Shown piece by piece: positions 51,517 to 58,836 of a stretch of DNA of 64,000 nt (its first letter is position 1; each line of letters starts with the position of its first letter). The notes under the pieces were generated by a model. The model was not told the origin of the DNA and made no database searches. It saw only the letters and a program-made list of their open reading frames with translations. A program made the position numbers and the translations under genes. Source of the stretch: an uncultured Bacteroidia bacterium (GTDB lineage Bacteria > Bacteroidota > Bacteroidia > Bacteroidales > F082); NCBI GenBank assembly GCA_902774295.1, contig CACYHP010000001.1, positions 806,001-870,000 on the forward strand, written 5' to 3'.

Positions 51517-52740
51517 TTAAATGTTTAGTTCGTTAATTTTCGATTTCTCAAACTTTTCTTTTGCGTAGTTGATGTCGACTACGAGTTCTTTAGCATTGGA
51601 TGATGGCATGTCGAACATGGCGTCGTTCAGAATTGCTTCAAGAATTGAGCGCAGTCCGCGGGCGCCGAGTTTGAATTCGATGCTCTTGTCGACGATGAAG
51701 TCGAGGACTTCCTCCTTGATAACCAATGAGATATCGTCCATGCCGAACAGTTTCGTGAACTGCTTGGTGATGGCGTTCTTCGGCTCGGTGAGTATTCGTT
51801 TGAGAGTCTCTCTGTCGAGAGGGTTGAGGTATGTCAAAATCGGGAAACGACCGATGATTTCCGGGATGAGACCGAATTTCTTCAGATCTGACGGCGCGAT
51901 ATACTGAAGCATGTTATCGCGGTCGATTTGTTGCTTGAGGTCGGAGCCGTAGCCAATGGCGTTGGTTCCCACGCGGTTGGCGATGATTTTGTCGATGCCG
52001 TCGAAGGCGCCGCCTGCGATGAAGAGGATGTCTTTGGTGTTGACCTGTATCATCTTCTGTTCCGGGTGTTTGCGGCCGCCTTGTGGTGGCACGTTGACCA
52101 CGGTGCCTTCAAGGAGTTTCAGCATGGCCTGCTGCACGCCTTCGCCAGACACGTCGCGGGTGATGCTCGGGTTGTCGCCTTTGCGTGCAATTTTGTCAAT
52201 CTCGTCGATGAAGACGATGCCTTTTTCAGCTGCTGCCACGTCGTAATCGGCGGCTTGGAGCAGCTTCACAAGGATGTTCTCGACGTCTTCGCCAACGTAG
52301 CCTGCCTCTGTCAAAACTGTGGCGTCGGCGATGGCGAACGGCACATGAAGCATACGTGCTATCGTCTTGGCTAACAAGGTCTTACCTGTTCCCGTCTCGC
52401 CCACGAGCACGATGTTCGACTTCTCGATTTCGACCTTGTCGGCGGTGTCTTTCTGGTTGAGACGTTTGTAATGGTTGTAGACGGCGACAGACAAGACGCG
52501 TTTCGCTGCATCTTGTCCGATGACGTACTGGTCGAGGAAGTTCTTGATTTCCAGAGGCTTCAGAAGCTTGAAGTCGGGGACCATGGCACGGCTGCGGTGC
52601 GCCATCTCCTCGTTGAGCATCTGGTGGGCGCGACCGACGCAATCGTCGCAGATAAAACCGCTAACACCTGAGATCAACAGGTTGACCTGGCTCTCAGGAC
52701 GTCCGCAGAATGAACAGTAATTCTCTTGTTTTTTTGACAT
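51517..52740 (-). CDS. clpX: ATP-dependent Clp protease ATPase subunit ClpX
   Basis: 407 residues. Unfolds substrates for ClpP. N-terminal zinc-binding domain with four Cys ([17 protein letters not shown] ... [12 protein letters not shown], ~8-45), AAA+ core with Walker [17 protein letters not shown] (~113-124), Walker [14 protein letters not shown], the ClpX-specific pore loop region and sensor [10 protein letters not shown], and C-terminal small domain [19 protein letters not shown]. Last gene of tig-clpP-clpX on the minus strand; the gap to clpP (128 bases) carries repeats. Confidence 0.98.
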   Translation of the reverse strand: MSKKQENYCSFCGRPESQVNLLISGVSGFICDDCVGRAHQMLNEEMAHRSRAMVPDFKLLKPLEIKNFLDQYVIGQDAAKRVLSVAVYNHYKRLNQKDTADKVEIEKSNIVLVGETGTGKTLLAKTIARMLHVPFAIADATVLTEAGYVGEDVENILVKLLQAADYDVAAAEKGIVFIDEIDKIARKGDNPSITRDVSGEGVQQAMLKLLEGTVVNVPPQGGRKHPEQKMIQVNTKDILFIAGGAFDGIDKIIANRVGTNAIGYGSDLKQQIDRDNMLQYIAPSDLKKFGLIPEIIGRFPILTYLNPLDRETLKRILTEPKNAITKQFTKLFGMDDISLVIKEEVLDFIVDKSIEFKLGARGLRSILEAILNDAMFDMPSSNAKELVVDINYAKEKFEKSKINELNI

Positions 52741-52751
52741 AATGTTTTATT

Positions 52752-52857
52752 TAGACAGGATTGACAAGATTAACAGGATTTTAATTAAAACAGGATTTAT
52801 AGGATGTCAAATATCTTGTTAATCCTGTAAATCCTGTTGAAATTAATGACATCCTGT
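52752..52857. repeat. GACAGGATTAACAGGATT repeats between clpP and clpX
   Basis: Left part: GACAGGATTGACAAGATTAACAGGATT and ACAGGATTTATAGGAT; right part has the inverse words ATCTTGTTAATCCTGTAAATCCTGTTG...ATCCTGTTA. The two halves can pair. Same word family as inside sufS. Confidence 0.8.
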
Positions 52858-52868
52858 TATTTGGCATG

Positions 52869-53543
52869 TCACTTGTTCTTTATCAAAACCTCGTCAACCA
52901 TGCCGTAGGCTTTGGCCTCTTCTGCTGTCATCCAGTAGTCGCGGTCGGAGTCGGCCCACACCTTGTCATAAGGCTGTTTGGTATGCTGTGCGATGATTTC
53001 GTAGAGTTCTTTCTTTATCTTCTGGATCTCACGTGCAGTGATCTCGATGTCGGAAGCTTGTCCCTGCATGCCGCCCATTGGCTGGTGAATCATGATACGT
53101 GAGTGCTTGAGGGCTGAGCGTTTTCCGTCGGCGCCGGCGCAGAGTAACACTGCTGCCATTGATGCTGCCATGCCTGTGCATATTGTAGCCACGTCGGGTT
53201 GGATGAACTGCATGGTGTCATAGATGCCGAGGCCAGCGTACACTGAGCCGCCAGGAGAGTTTAGATAGATCTGGATGTCGCGCTTCGGGTCAGCTGACTC
53301 GAGGAAGAGCAGCTGTGCCTGGATGATGTTCGCGACATAGTCGTCGATCTGGTCGCCCAAGAAGATGATGCGGTCCATCATGAGGCGTGAGAACACGTCC
53401 ATCTGTGCCACGTTGAGCTGACGTTCCTCGATGATAGTCGGGGAGATGTAGTCGACGATGGTGTTGGCGTATTTCTCAAGGCCTAAACCATTGATGCCGC
53501 GATGCTTGGTTGCGTACTTGTAGAATTCGTTATTTGTATTCAT
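52869..53543 (-). CDS. clpP: ATP-dependent Clp protease proteolytic subunit ClpP
   Basis: 224 residues. Serine protease barrel. Motifs: ERQLNVAQMDVFSRLMMDRIIFLGDQIDDYVAN split over ~38-70, YLNSPGGSVYAGLGIYDTM, the nucleophile region ATICTGMAASMAAVLLCAGADGKR and the catalytic His in HSRIMIHQPMGG. The usual N-terminal MSLVPMVIE is replaced by a longer MNTNNEFYKYATKHRG head, which is frequent in Bacteroidota. Its ATG overlaps the trigger factor stop by one base. Confidence 0.97.
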   Translation of the reverse strand: MNTNNEFYKYATKHRGINGLGLEKYANTIVDYISPTIIEERQLNVAQMDVFSRLMMDRIIFLGDQIDDYVANIIQAQLLFLESADPKRDIQIYLNSPGGSVYAGLGIYDTMQFIQPDVATICTGMAASMAAVLLCAGADGKRSALKHSRIMIHQPMGGMQGQASDIEITAREIQKIKKELYEIIAQHTKQPYDKVWADSDRDYWMTAEEAKAYGMVDEVLIKNK

Positions 53544-54757
53544 TACTCAGCTTTCTTGGTGGTTTTCTTTGCAGCTGTCTTCTTTGCCGAAGCTTTCTCT
53601 TCTTTTTCTACATTCTCCTTCTTATCCTCTTTCTCCTTCTTATCTTCTGCTTTCTCGGCTGCTTTCTTAGTGGTCTTCTTTGCAGCAGGTTTCTTATCTT
53701 CCTGTGGAAGCACTGCCTTCACGAAGCCTTCGTAGTCTGTGTCGACGACTTTCACCTTCATAGCTTTCTTCAAGAATGCTGTGACTTTGTTGTCAGCGAC
53801 CTGATTCTTGATGTTCTCGCGCTGGTTCTCGTCTTTCAACACTGAGTCGACAATACCGTCGAGACGTTTCTTCATATCGTCGTCCATGCCTGCGAGGTCG
53901 AGGTTGCCAAAGTACATCTTTGTGACGAATTCGCGGAGTTCTTCCTCTTTGAGGACGAGCTCTGGGTTAGCCTTGGCGATAGTCTCTTCGATGAGCTGCC
54001 ATCTGAAGGTCTTTGAATAGACGTTGTCGTAGTTCTTTTCGACATCTTCTTCAGAAATCTTGCCTTCGCTGTTGGCGACAATCCAACGTTTCAGGAATGC
54101 GTCAGGCATGTCGAACTTCACCTCGCTCACGAGTTTGTCGATAGCGTTGTTGAGGAACATACGTTCAGCTTCAACCACATACTGGCGTTCCATCTCTGTT
54201 GCGATTTCCTTGCGGAATGTCTCGACGTCTTTGATATCCTTGCCAGGGAAGATCATCTTGAAGAGTTCTTCGTTGAGTTCAGGAAGCTTATCGTCTTTCT
54301 TGTTGCCTTCCTGGATACGTTTGATAGTCTCGTCGATTTCTTTGTCAGAAGCCTTGATGTTGTAGTCGTTCATGGCGATCTTGCCGAGTTCGACTTTGAT
54401 CTCAGGTTTCAGACCGACTTCAAAGAAGAAACTCATTGTCTCCTGAGTCTCAGGATCTGTAGGCTGCTGTTTGTCAGGATCTGACAGCGGGTAACCCATC
54501 ACGTCGAGTTTGTTTTCGATGATATGGTTGTTGAGAGCTTCTGAAACCTTCTTGTTCAACTTGTCGAAAGTGACTGCTGAGCCGTACATCTTCTCGATCA
54601 TTCCGAACGGTACTTTACCCTGACGGAAGCCTGGAAGAGAGGCTTTGTGCTGATAGTTCTTCAATTCTTTTTTAACATCTTCAGCGTAATCAGCTTTGTT
54701 GATGTCGATTTGGATGCCGGCGAGAAGGTCGCCCTTTGCTGTCTGTGTTGTCTTCAT
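53543..54757 (-). CDS. tig: Trigger factor with a Lys/Ala/Glu-rich tail
   Basis: 404 residues from ATG 54757; the longer frame upstream runs through tRNA-Leu and is not coding. Ribosome-associated folding chaperone. N-terminal ribosome-binding domain with LPGFRQGKVPFGMIEKMYG (~40-58), a substrate arm with FFFEVGLKPEIKVELGKI and a C-terminal helical chaperone region (~150-350). The FKBP-type middle domain seems absent, as in some Bacteroidota. The last ~52 residues (53546-53701) are almost only K, A, E, T and D, with the pair AAKKTTKKA at both ends. A histone-like or ribosome-contact role for the tail is a guess. First gene before clpP. Confidence 0.93.
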   Translation of the reverse strand: MKTTQTAKGDLLAGIQIDINKADYAEDVKKELKNYQHKASLPGFRQGKVPFGMIEKMYGSAVTFDKLNKKVSEALNNHIIENKLDVMGYPLSDPDKQQPTDPETQETMSFFFEVGLKPEIKVELGKIAMNDYNIKASDKEIDETIKRIQEGNKKDDKLPELNEELFKMIFPGKDIKDVETFRKEIATEMERQYVVEAERMFLNNAIDKLVSEVKFDMPDAFLKRWIVANSEGKISEEDVEKNYDNVYSKTFRWQLIEETIAKANPELVLKEEELREFVTKMYFGNLDLAGMDDDMKKRLDGIVDSVLKDENQRENIKNQVADNKVTAFLKKAMKVKVVDTDYEGFVKAVLPQEDKKPAAKKTTKKAAEKAEDKKEKEDKKENVEKEEKASAKKTAAKKTTKKAE

Positions 54758-54783
54758 TATCAATAAGTTATTTAATCTATTCG

Positions 54784-54865
54784 TGCGGATGAAGGGACTC
54801 GAACCCATACTCCTTACGGAACCAGATCCTAAGTCTGGCGCGGCTACCAATTACGCCACATCCGC
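54784..54865 (-). tRNA. tRNA-Leu (anticodon TAG)
   Basis: 82-nt class II tRNA: acceptor GCGGATG/CATCCGC, discriminator A, anticodon stem CCAGA/TCTGG with loop CTTAGGA, a long variable arm (TTCCGTAAGGAG) and T-loop TTCGAGT. Reads CUA/CUG-type Leu codons. It stands directly upstream of tig on the same strand. Confidence 0.95.
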
Positions 54866-54929
54866 AAATTTTTTTGAGGGTGCAAAATTACAAAAATTTT
54901 TTATACCTTATATATAATAATGAAAAATA

Positions 54930-56021
54930 TTATTTTTTGACGTTCAAGGCTTCACGAAGGGCGTTGCCCATGAGCATGAAGGCCAGCACGAGCAGCATGA
55001 TGGAGATGCCCGGAAGGATGGCGAGGTAAGCGTCGTTGAGGATGATGTAGGCGTAGTTTTCCTTAATCATCGAGCCCCACGACGGCATAGGCGGCTGTAC
55101 GCCGATTCCCAGGAAACTCAAGCCCGCTTCAAGAAGTATCGCTGTGGCGAAATTCGCAGCAGAGATGACGATGATAGGGTTGAGGATGTTCGGGATGATA
55201 TGCCTGATGATGATTCTTGCGTTTTTAAAGCCCAAGGCGCGTCCTGCCTCGACGAAAGTCGTCTCTCGAATCGACAGAATCTGGCCTCTGGTGACACGCG
55301 CCACCTCGACCCACATGGTGAGGCCGACGGCGATGAACACCTGTACCACGCCCTTGCCGAGAGCAAATGTTATTGCGATGACTATCAACAATGTAGGCAG
55401 CGACCACACCACGTTGATGAGCCACATCGTGACGTCGTCGACGCGCCCGCGGAAGAAGCCGCCGAGGCCGCCGATGAACAGGCCTATTATGACTGACAGG
55501 AACACCGCGATGAAACCGACACTGAAACTGATGCGGGTGCCGAGGACGAGGCGGCTCAGGAAGTCACGCCCGAACTGGTCGGTGCCAAGATAATATTTTC
55601 GGTGAATGATAGGATTTTCAGGCAAAAGAGCGTTGTCGACGACTTCCTCTTGTGCGGTGCCTTCGTGCTCCGGGTTGAAGATGTAAGCGATGGTTGTTTT
55701 TTCGCCAAATTTTACAGAATCAACGGGGATTTGTCGGTATGGCGAGGGCTGTCCGCTCCAAAGTTTTTTGAAAAATCCCACTTTCTCTACCTGTGTCGGC
55801 TTATTGACGAGAAGAATGTCGACTTCGAAGCCTGGTTTTTGGGTTGAAATCTCAAGAATTTGGGTGTTCGCGTCCGGTGTGTTGTCGGGAATGATAAAGT
55901 AGGCGAAAATCGCCATCAGCGCGCATAAGATGATGAAAATCAACGAAATCATCCCGGCGGTGTTGCTTTTGTAGCGACGCCAGGCAATTTGTCCGGGGGA
56001 AAGAAATTCGTTGTTTTTCAT
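54930..56021 (-). CDS. ABC transporter permease, oligopeptide/dipeptide type (OppC/DppC-like)
   Basis: 363 residues. N-terminal helix (GMISLIFIILCALMAIFAYFII, ~23-44), then an extended outside stretch of ~100 residues (TPDANTQILEISTQKPGFEVD ... YIFNPEHEGTAQEEV), then the BPD permease core with LGTDQFGRDFLSRLVLGTRIS, VGLTMWVEVARVTRGQIL and the EAA loop EAGRALGFKNARIIIRHIIPNIL. The long outside segment is bigger than in E. coli OppC but common in Bacteroidota relatives. No OppB, ATPase or binding protein is adjacent, so partners are elsewhere. Confidence 0.9.
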   Translation of the reverse strand: MKNNEFLSPGQIAWRRYKSNTAGMISLIFIILCALMAIFAYFIIPDNTPDANTQILEISTQKPGFEVDILLVNKPTQVEKVGFFKKLWSGQPSPYRQIPVDSVKFGEKTTIAYIFNPEHEGTAQEEVVDNALLPENPIIHRKYYLGTDQFGRDFLSRLVLGTRISFSVGFIAVFLSVIIGLFIGGLGGFFRGRVDDVTMWLINVVWSLPTLLIVIAITFALGKGVVQVFIAVGLTMWVEVARVTRGQILSIRETTFVEAGRALGFKNARIIIRHIIPNILNPIIVISAANFATAILLEAGLSFLGIGVQPPMPSWGSMIKENYAYIILNDAYLAILPGISIMLLVLAFMLMGNALREALNVKK

Positions 56022-56059
56022 ACAAATTTATTTTTGCAAATATAGTAATTTTTTGGATG

Positions 56060-56086
56060 AGATTTCTCCACTTCGGTCGAAATGAC
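56060..56086 (-). repeat. GTCATTTCGAC repeat, copy 3 (minus orientation)
   Basis: GTCATTTCGACCGAAGTGGAGAAATCTC on the minus strand, in the divergent gap between the ABC permease gene and dapD. Confidence 0.8.
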
Positions 56087-56098
56087 GAAAAAAAAGAT

Positions 56099-56106
56099 TA
56101 TCTTTG
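56099..56106 (+). promoter_or_regulatory. dapD promoter -7 box
   Basis: TATCTTTG, 19 bases before the dapD ATG. Confidence 0.55.
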
Positions 56107-56124
56107 CAAAAAAAAATTGTGATA

Positions 56125-56934
56125 ATGAATAATTTGAAGAGCATCATCGAAAAAGCATGGGACGACAGGGCGTTGCTGGCGAAAAACGAGACGAGAGACG
56201 CTATCCGTGAGGTGGTGAGACTGCTTGACAAGGGCGAGATGAGGATTGCGGAAAAGGTTGAGGGTCAATGGGTTGTGAACGAATGGCTGAAGAAGGCGGT
56301 CATCATGTTTTTCCCGATAAACGACATGGAGGTGTCGAAGAGCGGCATCTTTGAATATTACGATAAGATCCCGTTGAAGGGCGGCTTTGAGCAGGCAGGC
56401 GTGCGTGTGGTGCCTCCGGCGACGGTGCGTTATGGCGCGTTCATCAACAAAGGTGCGGTGCTGATGCCTTCATATATTAATATAGGTGCTTACGTCGACA
56501 GTGGCACTATGGTCGACACCTGGGCGACGGTGGGTTCATGCGCGCAGATAGGCAAAAACGTGCATCTCAGCGGCGGCGTGGGCATTGGTGGAGTGCTCGA
56601 GCCCGTGCAGGCAGCGCCGGTTATCATTGAAGATAACTGTTTCATCGGCTCGCGTTGCATAGTGGTGGAAGGCGTGAGAATTGAGGAAGAGGCAGTGCTC
56701 GGCGCAAATACCGTCATCACACAGTCGACGAAGATTTTGGATGTCACCGGACCTGAGATTAAGGAATACAAAGGCGTGGTGCCGGCACGTTCGGTGGTGG
56801 TGCCAGGCTCGTATACCAAACACTTCCCGGCAGGCGACTTCCAGGTGGCTTGTGCGTTGATAATCAAGAAGAGAAACGAGTCGACAGATAAAAAAACATC
56901 TCTCAACGAAGCGTTAAGAGATGTTCAAGTTTGA
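56125..56934 (+). CDS. dapD: Tetrahydrodipicolinate N-succinyltransferase
   Basis: 269 residues from ATG 56125. Succinylates tetrahydrodipicolinate in the lysine/diaminopimelate route that feeds peptidoglycan. It opens MNNLKSIIEKAWDDRALLA, has a left-handed beta-helix of hexapeptide repeats (GAFINKGAVLMPSYINIGAYVDSGT..., ~115-215) with GGVGIGGVLEPVQAAPVIIEDNCF, and ends NESTDKKTSLNEALRDVQV. Length and motifs are normal. The last codons encode an inverted repeat that can serve as terminator for the tRNA-His read from the other side. Confidence 0.97.
   Translation: MNNLKSIIEKAWDDRALLAKNETRDAIREVVRLLDKGEMRIAEKVEGQWVVNEWLKKAVIMFFPINDMEVSKSGIFEYYDKIPLKGGFEQAGVRVVPPATVRYGAFINKGAVLMPSYINIGAYVDSGTMVDTWATVGSCAQIGKNVHLSGGVGIGGVLEPVQAAPVIIEDNCFIGSRCIVVEGVRIEEEAVLGANTVITQSTKILDVTGPEIKEYKGVVPARSVVVPGSYTKHFPAGDFQVACALIIKKRNESTDKKTSLNEALRDVQV
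56895..56925 (-). terminator. Terminator of the tRNA-His transcript, inside the dapD 3' end
   Basis: ACATCTCT.AACG-AAG-CGTT.AGAGATGT inverted repeat. On the minus strand it is followed by TTTTTTT. It lies in dapD codons for TSLNEALRDV, about 10-40 bases past the tRNA 3' end. Confidence 0.75.
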
Positions 56935-56935
56935 G

Positions 56936-57010
56936 GGTAGAAGGTCGGATTCGAACCGACGACCCACGGAACCACAATCCGGTACTCTAACCAGCTGAGC
57001 TACATCTACC
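56936..57010 (-). tRNA. tRNA-His (anticodon GTG)
   Basis: 75 nt including the extra G(-1) opposite C73 that is specific to tRNA-His: acceptor GTAGATG/CTTCTAC (one T-T mismatch), D arm GCTC/GAGT, anticodon stem with loop TTGTGGT, T-loop TTCGAAT. No encoded CCA. Confidence 0.93.
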
Positions 57011-57068
57011 ATCTGGATTTGCGGTTGCAAAAGTACACATTTTTTTAATACATCAGCAAAAATTTCAT

Positions 57069-57076
57069 TATTTTTG
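57069..57076 (+). promoter_or_regulatory. ruvX promoter -7 box
   Basis: TATTTTTG, 18 bases before the ATG at 57094. Confidence 0.5.
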
Positions 57077-57093
57077 CAAAAATTTTTTCAGAG

Positions 57094-57555
57094 ATGGGAA
57101 GAATAATGGCAATCGATTATGGCAGAAAGCGTTGCGGCGTCGCGGTGACCGACCCTTTGCGCATCATTGCCAATGGCTTGACGACGGTGAGAGCCTGCGA
57201 CCTGGTTGCTTTTATTCAAGATTACGTGAAGAATGAGACGGTTGATGAGATAGTGGTGGGGGAGCCTAAGGACATGCATAACAACCCTTCGGAGTCGGCG
57301 CAATATATCGAACCGTTTCTGAAACAGCTGAAAAAAGCCCTGCCGGAGATGGTAATAAAACGTTTCGACGAACGTTTTACCTCTGTAATGGCGCATCAGA
57401 CCATGATAGACGCAGGTCTAGGCAAAAAGGCAAGGCAGAACAAGGAACTCGTCGACACAATAAGCGCGACGATCATCCTGCAATCGTATATGGCATCATT
57501 GACTACTTCCGTCATTTCGACCGGAGCCGATAGGCGGAGTGGAGAAATCTTATAG
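57094..57555 (+). CDS. ruvX: YqgF/RuvX family putative Holliday junction resolvase; repeat-encoded C-terminus
   Basis: 153 residues. RNase H-like fold: MAIDYGRKRCGVAVTDPLRIIANG (Asp8 region), VVGEPKDMHN, IKRFDERFTSVMAH and a final VDTISATIILQSYM with the last acidic residue. In E. coli the family (YqgF) acts in 16S rRNA processing; resolvase activity is mostly predicted. The final SVISTGADRRSGEIL is encoded by a GTCATTTCGAC element (57511-57550), as in the 28469 gene. The stop lies 22 bases before the def ATG. Confidence 0.93.
   Translation: MGRIMAIDYGRKRCGVAVTDPLRIIANGLTTVRACDLVAFIQDYVKNETVDEIVVGEPKDMHNNPSESAQYIEPFLKQLKKALPEMVIKRFDERFTSVMAHQTMIDAGLGKKARQNKELVDTISATIILQSYMASLTTSVISTGADRRSGEIL
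57511..57550 (+). repeat. GTCATTTCGAC repeat, copy 4 (coding)
   Basis: GTCATTTCGACCGGAGCCGA...GGAGAAATCT; encodes the last 13-14 residues of RuvX in the same frame as copy 1. Confidence 0.85.
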
Positions 57556-57577
57556 AAAATTAAAATTTGAAGATAAA

Positions 57578-58147
57578 ATGGTATTACCAGTTGTGGCTTA
57601 CGGTCACCCGGTGTTGAAGCACGTGGCCGAAGATATTGAAGAAAACAGTCCTGAGATTCAGCAGCTTATTGCTGACATGTTCGAGACTATGTATCATACT
57701 GAAGGCGTGGGCTTGGCAGCTCCGCAGATTAACAAGTCGATACGGCTTTTCGTTATCGACTGCGACCCGTTTAAGGATAAATATCCTGAGGGTGCGGGTG
57801 TTAAGAAAGTGTTTATTAACGCTGAAATCATTGAGCTTGGCGGCGAGCCGTGGATATTTAGAGAAGGCTGCCTGAGCTTGCCAGACATGGGCGAGGATGT
57901 GGAACGTCCGAGCAAGGTGAAAATGTATTACATGGACGAGAATTTCGAGGAGCACGAAGAGGAATTCGACGGCATTGTGGCACGCGTGATCCAGCATGAA
58001 TACGACCATCTCGAAGGCAAATGCTATGTCGACAGAATCAGCTCAATGCGTAAGATGTTGCTGAAGAATAAGTTACGTAACATCTCCGAAGGCAATGTCT
58101 ATGTGGATTACAAGATGATCTTTCCAAATAAAAAACACCGCCGGTAA
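57578..58147 (+). CDS. def: Peptide deformylase
   Basis: 189 residues from ATG 57578; an upstream in-frame ATG at 57539 would overlap ruvX and the repeat. Removes the formyl group from new N-termini, Fe2+-dependent. The three motifs are present: GVGLAAPQI, EGCLSLP and the metal site QHEYDHLEGK (~145-154). A slightly extended C-terminal tail (MLLKNKLRNISEGNVYVDYKM) is typical of Bacteroidota. Confidence 0.97.
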   Translation: MVLPVVAYGHPVLKHVAEDIEENSPEIQQLIADMFETMYHTEGVGLAAPQINKSIRLFVIDCDPFKDKYPEGAGVKKVFINAEIIELGGEPWIFREGCLSLPDMGEDVERPSKVKMYYMDENFEEHEEEFDGIVARVIQHEYDHLEGKCYVDRISSMRKMLLKNKLRNISEGNVYVDYKMIFPNKKHRR

Positions 58148-58200
58148 AGTGTAGAGTGGAGAGTGTAGAGTTGAGAGTAGTTTAAAAAGTTTAAAGTGGA
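58148..58200. repeat. GTAGAGT/GAGAGT low-complexity repeat
   Basis: GTGTAGAGTGGAGAGTGTAGAGTTGAGAG, then GTTTAAAAAGTTTAAAG: purine-rich tandem words in the def-lipoprotein gap. Similar words occur after rsmH at 62706-62740. Confidence 0.5.
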
Positions 58201-58203
58201 AAG

Positions 58204-58704
58204 ATGAAAAAGTTTATTGTTTATTTTGTTTTGGTTTTCGTTTTGGTTTTGGTTGGTTGCAACACCAACGATCCGGCGAAGCGTATTGAGAAGTTGGAGG
58301 AGCAGGCATTTGCTACTGAAGGTGCGATAAATCCTGAGGTTGCTAACGATTTGGTGTCGGCATATTGCGATTTTGCTGATGCCAATCCTGATGATGCCAT
58401 GGCGCCTGAATATCTGTTCAAGGCGGTGGATGTCTCGATGAATCTGAACGAGCCGCAGCGCACCATTTATATTATCGATAAGTTATTAAACAATTATCCT
58501 GATTATCCTCGCACGCAAGCGGCGTTGTTTGTAAAAGGTTTCATTTTTGAGACGAGATATGAAAACTACGACATGGCGAAGAAGATTTACGAGCAATATC
58601 TCGTGATGTATCCTGATGGCGAATTTGCCGAAAGCTGCCGTGCATCTATAGAAAACCTTGGCTTGACACCGGAAGAGCTGGTGAAGAAGTTTGAGAATCA
58701 ATAA
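58204..58704 (+). CDS. TPR-type lipoprotein, BamD/YbgF-like
   Basis: 166 residues. The signal KFIVYFVLVFVLVLVGC gives lipobox LVGC (Cys19). The rest is helical with tetratricopeptide-like pairs: APEYLFKAVDVSMNLNEPQRTIYIIDKLLNNYPDY and ALFVKGFIFETRYENYDMAKKIYEQYLVMYPDGEFAES; the YPD/FAE turns are typical of BamD- and YbgF-like proteins. Length (~165) is short for BamD (~245). An outer-membrane assembly or periplasmic scaffold role is likely but unproved. Confidence 0.8.
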   Translation: MKKFIVYFVLVFVLVLVGCNTNDPAKRIEKLEEQAFATEGAINPEVANDLVSAYCDFADANPDDAMAPEYLFKAVDVSMNLNEPQRTIYIIDKLLNNYPDYPRTQAALFVKGFIFETRYENYDMAKKIYEQYLVMYPDGEFAESCRASIENLGLTPEELVKKFENQ

Positions 58705-58744
58705 AAAAATCATTTTTTTTTGTTTTTCATAAAATATTATTGTT

Positions 58745-58752
58745 TATTTTTG
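58745..58752 (+). promoter_or_regulatory. Promoter -7 box of the 58837 lipoprotein gene
   Basis: TATTTTTG, 84 bases before the ATG, with an AT-rich leader between. Confidence 0.45.
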
Positions 58753-58836
58753 CGGCCAATAATATGAATGGGTATTAATTAAGTAATTGATATTCATCCG
58801 TGTTTAAAAATTAACTGTTTAAAATAAATCAATAAT

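Noticed and set aside
54758..54850. N-terminal extension of trigger factor
   Set aside because: The extra 31 codons read through tRNA-Leu; ATG 54757 fits the family start.
56028..56231. Frame encoding a HFDRSGEIS-like peptide on the minus strand
   Set aside because: Product of the GTCATTTCGAC repeat plus antisense dapD; a known kind of spurious prediction.
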